The notes beneath the pieces were generated by a model, which worked only from the letters and a program-made list of their open reading frames with translations, had not been told where the DNA came from and did not search any database. Shown here in pieces: positions 1 to 6,421 of a stretch of DNA of 9,846 nucleotides. How positions within the stretch are numbered: position 1 is the stretch's first letter; every line of letters starts with the position of its first letter. Source of the stretch: Gammaproteobacteria bacterium (GTDB lineage Bacteria; Pseudomonadota; Gammaproteobacteria; Nitrosococcales; Methylophagaceae); NCBI GenBank assembly GCA_002402245.1, contig NVVP01000018.1, forward strand, positions 1 through 9,846. Reading direction: 5' to 3'. A program made the translations under genes and the position numbers.

Positions 1-1
1 G

Positions 2-3000
2 CAGGCTGTTAATGGCACCGAGGATGGCGATCTTATTTACGGCTTTGACCAAGTAGATGTTATAGACAGTGGGGCAGGTGACGACACTATTTATGCTCAG
101 GCTGGCGATGATATTATCTCCGCAGGTTCAGGTGATGACATTGTTTATGCTGGCTCAGGTAATGATACCCTTTCTGGCGGCGCAGGTAACGATACCTTAA
201 ATGGTGGTGATGGTGATGATACTATTTTGGGAGAAGAGGGTAATGACATACTTTATGCCGGAAGTGGTAGTAATGTCTTAGACGGTGGTGCTGGGGATGA
301 CCATCTATATGGTGGTTCAGGTGATGATGAGCTTTCGGGCGGTGCTAACAATGACATATTGGAAGATTATAACGGCACGAATAGCCTGCATGGTAACGCT
401 GGAGATGACCAGATCAACGGTAACGGTTCCCTTTATGGTGATGCCGGCAACGATACCTTAACGGGTACGGGTATTCTTGATGGTGGGTCGGGTGATGATA
501 CTCTTACCGGTAGCGGTACTCTTGTAGGTGGAACGGGAAATGACACCATTACATCGAATGGTGAATCAACGCTGATTGGCGGTACAGGTAATGACACCTT
601 ATATGGCTCATTTAATAATGAAATTTATGAGTTTAACCTTGGTGATGGTGCTGACATTATTATAGAAACTAAGCAGGGCGAAGCTTATACCAATATTACT
701 CCTTCTAGCGACACGATTAGTTTTGGCCAAGGAATTACTCTCACTGATTTGAATTTTGAGCGTCATGGGGATGATTTAGTCATCGTACATAGTAATGGCT
801 CAGATCAAATAACAGTTAAAAACTGGTATGAAGAACCTTCTAATCATTACAAAATCAATGCGTTTACATTCTTTGAGGCTAGCACACTAACGGATACAGA
901 TATTGAAGCGCTAGCCGTGACTTATGGTAGTGATGGCGATGATACTTTATTCGGTTACCGTGCATTTAATGACGATATTTATGCCGGAAGTGGTGATGAT
1001 AGTGTCTGGGGACGTGAAGGTGATGATGTTATTCATGGTGAATCTGGTGATGATTACTTAGATGGTGATGAAGGTGATGATCTATTATTCGGTGGAGCAG
1101 GTAATGATAATTTAGTTGGCCGAATAGGTGATGACCAGCTTGATGGTGGAACCGGTAATGATTCACTACAAGGTATGGAAGGTAGCGATGTCCTCATCGG
1201 GGGTACTGGCGAAGACAATCTATTTGGTGGAGCAGGAAACGATCATCTTCAAGCTGGGGATGATAATGATTACCTAGATGGCGGAAGTGGAGATGATATT
1301 GTTGATGGTGGTGCTGGCGATGATCAGATTGCAGGTGGTACTGGTGATGATACGATTATAACGGGGACAGGTGATGATCTTATTGTTATTGATGATAACG
1401 GTGGTCATGATGTTATTGATGCAAGTGATGGTGGTAGCAATGGTATCTATTTCACCGGCACATTAACCAGCGACCGATTGACTTATACGCAAGATGGTGA
1501 TGACTTATTAATCTTAGTTGATGATGGTAGTACACAATCAATTCGAGTGACCAATCATTTCTTAGGGGGCGAATCAGCTATCGATTGGGTGCAAGCTGCA
1601 GGAACAACGTTAATTAATACCACTCAAATTAATCAGTTAGTAGCTGGTCAAAGTAATGATGACTTTGACAGTGTGGTGACAGGAACGGCAGCAGCTGAGC
1701 AGTTACTCGGTACTAGTGGTAATGATCTTATTGAAGGTTTAGCGGGTAATGATCAACTTTATGGTTTCTCTGGTGATGACCGACTTGAAGGTGGTGATGG
1801 TGATGATTACCTCTCTGGTGGTAATGGTGGAATAACTAATTCATCTGGTGATGATGTACTTATTGGCGGGGAGGGGAATGATACGCTGGTAGGTGAAGAT
1901 GGAAATGACCAGTTGGATGGCGGTAATGGCAACGATCATTATTACTATTATGCTGGTACGGGTCAGGATGTCATTACTGATTCTGGTGATGGACAAGATA
2001 TTTTATTCTTCAATGATGTTACATCAGAAAGGTTAAGTTATCACCAAGATGGAGATGACCTTATTGTTCTAGTTGATGGTGATTTAGAGCAACAAGTCAG
2101 AGTAATTGATCATTTCCTTGGGGGTAATAATGAAATTATGGTACAACCCAATGGAGGCTATACTCAAACTCCAAGTAATATTGCTAGTCAATTAACTGCG
2201 CTACCGACTGAGGAGGGCGGTTCGACAGAAGATCCAACAACGGAAGATCCTACACCAGGTGATTCAGCTAATGGAAGTTCAAGTCTAGACTTCAGCGGAG
2301 ATGATATCTTACTGGGATCAAGCCTTAGTGAAGTGATTGCCTCTGGAGCAGGAAATGATCAACTTGAAGGGCTGGGAGGTAATGACCGTCTGATAGGGGG
2401 AGCAGGCGATGATACTTATATCATCAATGCCGGTGATGGACATGATGTGATTATTGATACTGATGGCACAAATATCATTCAATTCTCAGGCGGACTGACC
2501 TTTAATGATGTGGCTAGTGGCTTAATGAAATCAGGTGATGACTTGATTTTAAATATAGCAGGAGGGACTGATAGCGTCCGTATTGTTCAATTTTTCTCAA
2601 CCAGTAATACCATTGAGAAAATGACCTTTGATAGCGGTAGTGAATTAACTGCAAGTCAACTGTATGGAGCATTTGGCTTATCAGCACCAACAGAAAGTGC
2701 CGTAGCAGGAGACCTTATTTTAGGAGATGGTTTGGATAATACCTTATCAGCCACCGACAATAATGATGTTCTGCTTGGCGGACAAGGAAATGACAACCTC
2801 AGTGGCCTTGGTGGAGATGACCAATTAATGGGCGGTGCGGGCAATGATACTTATGTGATTGGTGCCAATAATGGCAAAGACACCATTATCGATACTGAGG
2901 GTGTGAATACTATTAGCTTTGTTGATGGTATTGGTTTTTCTGATGTGACCAGTGGTTTAATGCGTTCGGGTGATGACCTCGTGCTTCAAGTGGGCAGTGC

Positions 3001-3628
3001 AGGCAACCAAATAACCGTTGCTAACTTCTTCACCCTCTCGAATACCATTGAAAGCCTTGAGTTTGAAAATGGTAGCCAATTAACTGCGAGCCAACTGTAT
3101 GGTGCATTTGGCGTATCGGCCCCAACTAGTAGTGCATCGATCGAAGATGCATTAAGCCATGTTATTGATGGAACGAGTGGTGATGATGTGATTACTGGAA
3201 CTGCAGCAGATGAATATATCTCCGGCCATGAAGGTAATGATGTATTAACGGGTAATGCAGGTGATGATACCTATATCTTCAACCAAGGCGATGGCCAAGA
3301 TACTATTAATGATAATGGAGGCAATGACACCTTAATCATTAATGACATCTCGTATCAAGACTTATGGCTCAGCCAACAAGGTGATGATTTGGCCATTAAC
3401 CTTGTTGGTACCGACGACACGGTAACCGTTCAAGACTGGTTTACTAATGATGACTATCATATTGAACAGATTGAAGTGGGTGACTTTGTCATGCTTAACA
3501 ACCAAGTTGATCAGTTAGTCTCAGCCATGGCTGCTTATGACGTACCTGCTGGAGCGGGAGCTGTAGTGCCTCAAGATACCAAAGATGCATTACAAACGGT
3601 GATATCTGAAACATGGCAAGCAGCGTAG
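2..3628 (+). CDS. Giant RTX calcium-binding protein, C-terminal 1208 residues (5' end outside window)
   Basis: The frame is open from base 2 to the TAG at 3626-3628, with codons beginning at base 2. No real start is visible, so the gene continues upstream. The protein is rich in Gly, Asp and Asn, with about fifty GxGxD-type turns (GDD/GND followed by a hydrophobic) forming Ca2+-binding parallel beta-rolls. RTX blocks lie at about 74-610, 926-1390 and 1682-1942, with shorter ones near 2297-2410, 2723-2860 and 3164-3265. Between them are six beta-rich segments resembling the hemolysin-type calcium-binding protein related domain, at about 614-920, 1378-1640, 1930-2200, 2411-2660, 2843-3115 and 3266-3483. 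Most of them carry an SGDDL/DGDDL signature followed by a V-x-N/D-x-F/W turn. An acidic TEDPT-type linker (2204-2287) separates the N-terminal and C-terminal parts. By family, such proteins are exported by type I secretion and fold in extracellular calcium. Adhesin, surface-layer or toxin roles cannot be distinguished, because the effector part lies outside. No secretion genes are adjacent. Confidence 0.93.
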   Translation, partial: QAVNGTEDGDLIYGFDQVDVIDSGAGDDTIYAQAGDDIISAGSGDDIVYAGSGNDTLSGGAGNDTLNGGDGDDTILGEEGNDILYAGSGSNVLDGGAGDDHLYGGSGDDELSGGANNDILEDYNGTNSLHGNAGDDQINGNGSLYGDAGNDTLTGTGILDGGSGDDTLTGSGTLVGGTGNDTITSNGESTLIGGTGNDTLYGSFNNEIYEFNLGDGADIIIETKQGEAYTNITPSSDTISFGQGITLTDLNFERHGDDLVIVHSNGSDQITVKNWYEEPSNHYKINAFTFFEASTLTDTDIEALAVTYGSDGDDTLFGYRAFNDDIYAGSGDDSVWGREGDDVIHGESGDDYLDGDEGDDLLFGGAGNDNLVGRIGDDQLDGGTGNDSLQGMEGSDVLIGGTGEDNLFGGAGNDHLQAGDDNDYLDGGSGDDIVDGGAGDDQIAGGTGDDTIITGTGDDLIVIDDNGGHDVIDASDGGSNGIYFTGTLTSDRLTYTQDGDDLLILVDDGSTQSIRVTNHFLGGESAIDWVQAAGTTLINTTQINQLVAGQSNDDFDSVVTGTAAAEQLLGTSGNDLIEGLAGNDQLYGFSGDDRLEGGDGDDYLSGGNGGITNSSGDDVLIGGEGNDTLVGEDGNDQLDGGNGNDHYYYYAGTGQDVITDSGDGQDILFFNDVTSERLSYHQDGDDLIVLVDGDLEQQVRVIDHFLGGNNEIMVQPNGGYTQTPSNIASQLTALPTEEGGSTEDPTTEDPTPGDSANGSSSLDFSGDDILLGSSLSEVIASGAGNDQLEGLGGNDRLIGGAGDDTYIINAGDGHDVIIDTDGTNIIQFSGGLTFNDVASGLMKSGDDLILNIAGGTDSVRIVQFFSTSNTIEKMTFDSGSELTASQLYGAFGLSAPTESAVAGDLILGDGLDNTLSATDNNDVLLGGQGNDNLSGLGGDDQLMGGAGNDTYVIGANNGKDTIIDTEGVNTISFVDGIGFSDVTSGLMRSGDDLVLQVGSAGNQITVANFFTLSNTIESLEFENGSQLTASQLYGAFGVSAPTSSASIEDALSHVIDGTSGDDVITGTAADEYISGHEGNDVLTGNAGDDTYIFNQGDGQDTINDNGGNDTLIINDISYQDLWLSQQGDDLAINLVGTDDTVTVQDWFTNDDYHIEQIEVGDFVMLNNQVDQLVSAMAAYDVPAGAGAVVPQDTKDALQTVISETWQAA
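425..607 (+). repeat. Four tandem 15/16-codon RTX repeats with stretched period
   Basis: Units at 425-469, 470-514, 515-559 (15 codons each) and 560-607 (16 codons) share the pattern G-x-L-x-G-G-x-G-N/D-D-T-L/I-x-x-x. Each has one GNDT or GDDT calcium turn, whereas canonical RTX repeats have a 9-residue half-turn. The units are diverged at DNA level, so this is an old protein repeat and not a recent slippage product. It lies at the end of the first RTX block, just before the first beta-rich domain. Confidence 0.75.
926..1390 (+). repeat. Central RTX nonapeptide array
   Basis: This is the longest uninterrupted run of canonical nine-residue GGxGxDxLx-type repeats in the visible protein, with about seventeen turns such as SGDDYL, AGNDNL and TGNDSL. 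It should form a Ca2+-loaded beta-roll. At DNA level the recurring ggtgatgat/ggtaatgat words make it look like a 27-bp repeat array. The spacing follows codons throughout and the reading frame is intact. Confidence 0.85.
1682..1942 (+). repeat. Third RTX array with a short insertion
   Basis: About eight RTX turns (SGNDLI, AGNDQL, SGDDRL, DGDDYL and others) run into the beta-rich domain that starts with four consecutive tyrosines near 1938-1950. The nonapeptide register is broken near 1825-1850 by an insertion reading GGITNSS. The insertion probably forms a loop out of the beta-roll. Confidence 0.7.
2204..2287 (+). other. Acidic Thr/Pro/Glu-rich interdomain linker in the RTX protein
   Basis: This roughly 28-codon stretch is low in complexity, with two TEDPT units encoded by a short direct repeat (gaagatcc at 2228-2235 and 2243-2250) and then a Ser/Gly-rich run. 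It has no RTX or beta-rich character. It separates the diverse repeat region from the C-terminal duplicated modules and is probably a flexible hinge. Confidence 0.6.
2297..2701 (+). repeat. RTX plus beta-rich module, copy 1
   Basis: This 135-codon unit holds a short RTX block (AGNDQL, GGNDRL, AGDDTY), then a beta-rich domain, and ends in TASQLYGAFG-SAPT. It closely matches the unit at 2723-3136 in order and in many residues, including SGLM-SGDDL, FF-TSNTIE and the shared ending. It therefore arose by internal duplication. Confidence 0.85.
2723..3136 (+). repeat. RTX plus beta-rich module, copy 2
   Basis: This is the second copy (138 codons) of the module at 2297-2701. The longest shared protein strings are near GLM-SGDDL (about 2954-2978) and the ending QLTASQLYGAFG (about 3077-3112). 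Third-position differences are many, so the duplication is old or the copies have diverged under amino-acid constraint. Confidence 0.85.
3500..3625 (+). other. C-terminal tail, probable type I secretion region
   Basis: The last 42 residues leave the RTX pattern: a helical segment VDQLVSAMAAY, a Pro/Gly/Ala stretch, then a helix ending ISETWQAA. I recognise this kind of ending (QLxxAMAxF, PxGA, and a terminal W near the stop) from other large RTX proteins, where the uncleaved C-terminal secretion signal sits. No cleavage or anchoring motif is visible. Function is inferred from position and family. Confidence 0.6.
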
Positions 3629-3656
3629 AAAATTAATAGAAGGTTTTAAGTTTATG

Positions 3657-3688
3657 GCCTCGGCTGAAAAGCCGAGGCTATTTTATTT
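3657..3688 (+). terminator. Rho-independent terminator of the RTX gene
   Basis: A perfect 9-bp GC-rich stem (gcctcggct at 3657-3665 pairing with agccgaggc at 3670-3678) is closed by a GAAA tetraloop and followed by the T-rich run tattttattt. It begins 29 nt after the RTX stop codon. On the opposite strand no T-run follows, so it should act on + strand transcription. Confidence 0.9.
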
Positions 3689-3841
3689 AGGGGAAACCAT
3701 ACTATTTTTGTGTGATTTTATTATTAGCATGCAAAAAATGTAGTTATGAAAATGATTACATTATCTCCCCTGTTGGTTTACAAAGTGTTTGACTTGTAAC
3801 GAAGCAGTTTATGCACAACGCGGTGTAGTAAGGTAATAAGC
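3689..3841. other. Spacer between convergent units, no gene seen
   Basis: This is the middle of the 291-bp intergenic region. It holds no ORF with a credible start and ribosome site, and no tRNA or other RNA fold that I recognise. It is AT-rich. A weak imperfect dyad (tgta...taca, 3739-3760) is the only other structure. Confidence 0.6.
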
Positions 3842-3881
3842 AAATATTATAAAGGCATCCTCGGATACCTTTATAATATTT
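3842..3881 (-). terminator. Long hairpin, probable terminator of the nqr/CBS operon
   Basis: Arms 3842-3859 and 3864-3881 form an 18-bp stem with a 4-nt loop. The single imperfect pair, 3856/3867, is C-A in + strand RNA but a G-U wobble in - strand RNA. The hairpin is therefore fully paired only when transcribed in the nqr direction. The lower stem is A/T-only, so the 3' arm supplies a U-rich tract (cctttataatattt). It begins about 38 nt beyond the stop of the CBS gene. It could also act weakly on + strand read-through. Confidence 0.72.
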
Positions 3882-3919
3882 AAATGTTACTTGGGCTATA
3901 TAGCTATAACCGTTAGTTT

Positions 3920-4375
3920 TTAAACGTGTATTTTTTGAACAGTACTTTGTTTAGCTGATTTCTTACCGCTATCAGGGGTTGATATATCCTCTAGTGCACG
4001 CAGTATATTTTGACGTGTAATAGTGCCTACTAGCCTGTTATCAGTAATGACAGGGAATAGTTTGTATGAACCTTTAAGGAATAGTTCTGCTACATCGATA
4101 ATAGGTGTTTCTACATCGATTGTATCGACGTTCTTAGTCATATACTCTGATACTTGGCCAGCAGCACCATCTTGCTGGTAGGCAGAGTTTAAGGCGACTT
4201 GCATACAATCTTTTTCAGATAGAAAGCCAATCATATTACCGCGCTGGTCAATGACTGGTGCACCTGAAATGCGAGCTTCGATCATTTGGTGAATTGCTCG
4301 CAGGATGTCCATATCTGGCGTAAATTTGTATTTATTGGCGGACATATAATCTTTTACTTTAAGCGATGCGAGCAT
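3920..4375 (-). CDS. Two-CBS-domain protein, last gene of the nqr operon
   Basis: This 151-residue soluble protein is essentially a CBS (Bateman) pair with a short charged tail. CBS1 spans about residues 8-60 and CBS2 about 77-130. Each carries the G-h-x-T/S-x-x-N/D motif that binds nucleotide ribose or phosphate in this family: G50-F-L-S-E-K-D56 and G117-T-I-T-R-Q-N123. Both domains begin with the usual DYM/EYM-T turn. No catalytic domain, membrane segment or DNA-binding domain is attached, so it should sense an adenine nucleotide or similar ligand and act on a partner. The start has a good Shine-Dalgarno (GGAG, 4382-4385, 6 nt upstream). The gene lies 11 nt after nqrM on the same strand, so co-transcription with the Na+-NQR genes is likely. 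A role in NQR regulation is inference only. Confidence 0.88.
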   Translation of the reverse strand: MLASLKVKDYMSANKYKFTPDMDILRAIHQMIEARISGAPVIDQRGNMIGFLSEKDCMQVALNSAYQQDGAAGQVSEYMTKNVDTIDVETPIIDVAELFLKGSYKLFPVITDNRLVGTITRQNILRALEDISTPDSGKKSAKQSTVQKIHV

Positions 4376-4381
4376 AATGGA

Positions 4382-4385
4382 CTCC
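4382..4385 (-). promoter_or_regulatory. Ribosome binding site of the CBS gene
   Basis: GGAG on the - strand sits 6 nt before the ATG at 4375-4373, in the 11-nt gap after the nqrM stop. It supports this start and independent initiation in addition to any coupling. Confidence 0.7.
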
Positions 4386-4386
4386 G

Positions 4387-4596
4387 TTATAACTTATTGT
4401 CTTTGAGCAGTTCTTTCTTTAGTGTACATTCTTCTTTTTCAACAGATGAACATACACCACTACAGCTACCTGCTAGGCCTACTTGATTCAGACCTCCACA
4501 GCTACCTTTGATTGCAGGTCGGCCTAGGATCACGCCAATGGCCATACTAATCAGGGCAATGGCCATGATGATGAAGGTAATAATAAAAATAGACAT
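4387..4596 (-). CDS. nqrM: Na+-NQR maturation protein NqrM
   Basis: This 69-residue protein has one N-terminal membrane helix (about residues 4-25), then a GR-x-x-I-K-GSCGGL motif and a cysteine-rich cytoplasmic or periplasmic tail. Cysteines are at 33, 45, 49 and 57. GSCGGL with Cys33 is the hallmark of NqrM (old name DUF539), and Cys33 is the position reported as essential in characterised NqrM. The family is required to deliver iron for, or assemble, the Cys-ligated centre between NqrD and NqrE. The start ATG overlaps the nqrF stop by one base (TAATG) and has no clear Shine-Dalgarno, so translation is probably coupled to nqrF. The tail differs from the C-D-C-x-x-PC pattern I associate with vibrio NqrM. 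Direct contact with nqrF is notable because apbE often lies between them. Confidence 0.92.
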   Translation of the reverse strand: MSIFIITFIIMAIALISMAIGVILGRPAIKGSCGGLNQVGLAGSCSGVCSSVEKEECTLKKELLKDNKL

Positions 4597-5813
4597 TAGC
4601 CAAAATCATCTAAGAAGATGTTTTCTGGCTCAACGCCGAGATCTTCTAACATATTGATTACCGCGGCATTCATCACGGGAGGACCACACATATAGTATTC
4701 ACAATCTTCTGGTGCGGGGTGATCTTTTAAGAAGTTTTCATTTAGCACATTGTGGATAAAGCCTGTATGACCAGTCCAATTATCTTCTTCAGATGGATCT
4801 GATAGGGCTACATGCCATTTAAAGTTATCATTTTCAGCTTGTAGGGTATCAAAATCTTCTACATAGAACATTTCACGCATACTTCTAGCGCCATACCAGA
4901 ATGATATTTTACGTGGGCTTTTTAAGCGGCGTAGTTGATCAAATATATGAGAACGCATAGGTGCCATTCCAGCACCACCACCAATGAAGACCATTTCTTT
5001 ATCGGTTTCTTGGGCAAAGAATTCACCAAATGGACCTGAAATAGTGACTTTATCACCGGCTTTTAGGTTAAAGATATACGATGACATTAGACCAGGAGGA
5101 ACATCATCATCGGCGCCTGGAGGAGGAGAGGCTATACGTACATTAAGCATGATAATACCCTCTTCTTCAGGGTAGTTAGCCATTGAGTATGCTCGGATAA
5201 CATCCGTTTTTACAGTAGATGTATAACGCCACATATCAAAGCGATCCCAATCACCACGATATTCATCACCAATATCAAATGTTTTATATTCACTGACGTG
5301 TGGAGGACATTCTATTTGAATAAACCCACCGGCTTGGAAATTAACACTTTCACCTGAAGGTAATTCCAATACAAGTTCTTTAATGAAGGTCGCCACATTG
5401 TCATTTGAACGAACTGTACACTCCCATTTTTTAACGCCGAAGACTTCTTCAGGCACTTGGATCTTCATGTCTTGTTTAACAGCTACTTGGCATGATAAAC
5501 GTTCGCCACAGGCTGCTTCACGCTTGGTAATATGAGCTTCTTCTGTCGGTAGGATTGAACCGCCACCTTCTAATACTTTAACTTTACACTGGCCACATGT
5601 ACCACCACCACCGCATGCTGAGGATACAAATAAACTAGAGTCAGCTAAGGCACCTAATAACTTTCCCCCAGCTGGAAGAGTAAGGGTGCGCTCTCCATTT
5701 ATTTCAATAGAAATATCACCAGTGGAAACCAGTTTAGTTCGAGCACTTAAGATCAACAGGACTAAGGCCATAATGATCACGGTGAATAACGAGATACCAA
5801 GGATGATTTCCAT
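4596..5813 (-). CDS. nqrF: Na+-NQR subunit F, NADH dehydrogenase
   Basis: NqrF is the electron entry point of Na+-NQR. It oxidises cytosolic NADH and passes electrons through FAD to a 2Fe-2S cluster. The 405 residues match the usual length (about 407). Domains in order are one membrane helix (about 3-24), then a ferredoxin domain (about 35-125) with cluster ligands C67, C73, C76 and C108 (motif CGGGGTCGQC). Next comes a ferredoxin-NADP+ reductase-like part with the FAD motif R207-A-Y-S210, a GGGAGMAPMRS pyridine-nucleotide motif (about 278-288), CGPPVM (376-381) and the typical C-terminus FLDDFG. All key residues are present. The ATG overlaps the nqrE stop by one base (TAATG) with only a weak upstream GGGGA, suggesting translational coupling. 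Confidence 0.98.
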   Translation of the reverse strand: MEIILGISLFTVIIMALVLLILSARTKLVSTGDISIEINGERTLTLPAGGKLLGALADSSLFVSSACGGGGTCGQCKVKVLEGGGSILPTEEAHITKREAACGERLSCQVAVKQDMKIQVPEEVFGVKKWECTVRSNDNVATFIKELVLELPSGESVNFQAGGFIQIECPPHVSEYKTFDIGDEYRGDWDRFDMWRYTSTVKTDVIRAYSMANYPEEEGIIMLNVRIASPPPGADDDVPPGLMSSYIFNLKAGDKVTISGPFGEFFAQETDKEMVFIGGGAGMAPMRSHIFDQLRRLKSPRKISFWYGARSMREMFYVEDFDTLQAENDNFKWHVALSDPSEEDNWTGHTGFIHNVLNENFLKDHPAPEDCEYYMCGPPVMNAAVINMLEDLGVEPENIFLDDFG

Positions 5814-6421
5814 TATAGTTGAATCCCCGAGAATGCCATGAATCCCATAGCCATTAGGCCTGCTGTAATAAAGGTAATACCTAAGCCTTGTAGGCCATCG
5901 GGTACATCTGAATATTTAAGCTTTTCTCGAATACCGGCGATAGCAGTAATCGCCATGGCCCAACCTAGGCCACTACCGACGCCATAAACGGCACTTTCGG
6001 CGAGATTATAATCACGTTCAACCATGAATAATGTTCCCCCGAGGATGGCACAGTTCACGGTGATTAACGGTAAGAAAATACCTAAGGCGTTATAGAGTGC
6101 GGGGGTAAATTTATCCATGGCCATTTCTAAAATTTGTACCATGGCAGCAATTACGCCGATATAACTGATTAAGCCTAAGAAACTTAAATCAACATCAGGA
6201 TAACCTGCCCATGCTAGAGCGCCATCTTTAAGTAGATATTGGTAGATTAGGTTATTGGCTGGCAAGGTAATCATTTGCACTAAAATAACTGCAATACCCA
6301 GGCCTAATGCTGTTTCTACTTTTTTAGAAACGGCAAGGAAAGTACACATGCCCAAGAAAAAGGATAAAGCCAAGTTCTCAATAAAAATTGAGCGAATAAA
6401 GAGGCTGAGGTAATGTTCCAT
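5813..6421 (-). CDS. nqrE: Na+-NQR subunit E
   Basis: NqrE is an integral membrane subunit of about six helices. It pairs with NqrD as an inverted-topology relative and helps form the Na+/electron path across the membrane. Conserved half-helix cysteines C26 (GMCTFLA) and C124 (TVNCAILGG) correspond to the ligands that, with those of NqrD, hold the intramembrane iron-sulphur centre. At 202 residues it is near the family length of about 198. Other family signatures are the N-terminal SIFIENLAL and VYGVGSGLGW. The start directly abuts the nqrD stop (TAAATG) and is preceded by a textbook Shine-Dalgarno. Confidence 0.97.
   Translation of the reverse strand: MEHYLSLFIRSIFIENLALSFFLGMCTFLAVSKKVETALGLGIAVILVQMITLPANNLIYQYLLKDGALAWAGYPDVDLSFLGLISYIGVIAAMVQILEMAMDKFTPALYNALGIFLPLITVNCAILGGTLFMVERDYNLAESAVYGVGSGLGWAMAITAIAGIREKLKYSDVPDGLQGLGITFITAGLMAMGFMAFSGIQL

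Noticed and set aside
227..229. TTG as the start of the RTX coding region
   Set aside because: The frame is open and RTX-coding from base 2. The TTG encodes an internal Leu with no ribosome site upstream.
926..1390. Possible CRISPR or minisatellite array
   Set aside because: The repeats have a 27-bp codon-locked period, vary mainly within Asp/Asn/Gly codons, lack unique spacers and encode RTX turns in one open frame.
2656..2844. A 62-codon ORF on the - strand inside the RTX gene
   Set aside because: It lies antisense to strongly supported RTX coding sequence, its composition follows the repeat words, and it has no recognisable product.
3739..3760. Imperfect palindrome tgta...taca as an operator
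   Set aside because: The pairing has two wobbles and a mismatch in AT-rich DNA, and no promoter or start is nearby for it to control.
3789..3817. TTGACT as a -35 box for a promoter in the spacer
   Set aside because: No acceptable -10 box lies 16-18 bp downstream, and no + strand gene follows it.
4286..4486. A + strand ORF across the CBS/nqrM junction
   Set aside because: It lies opposite two well-supported - strand genes, has no family resemblance and no convincing ribosome site.
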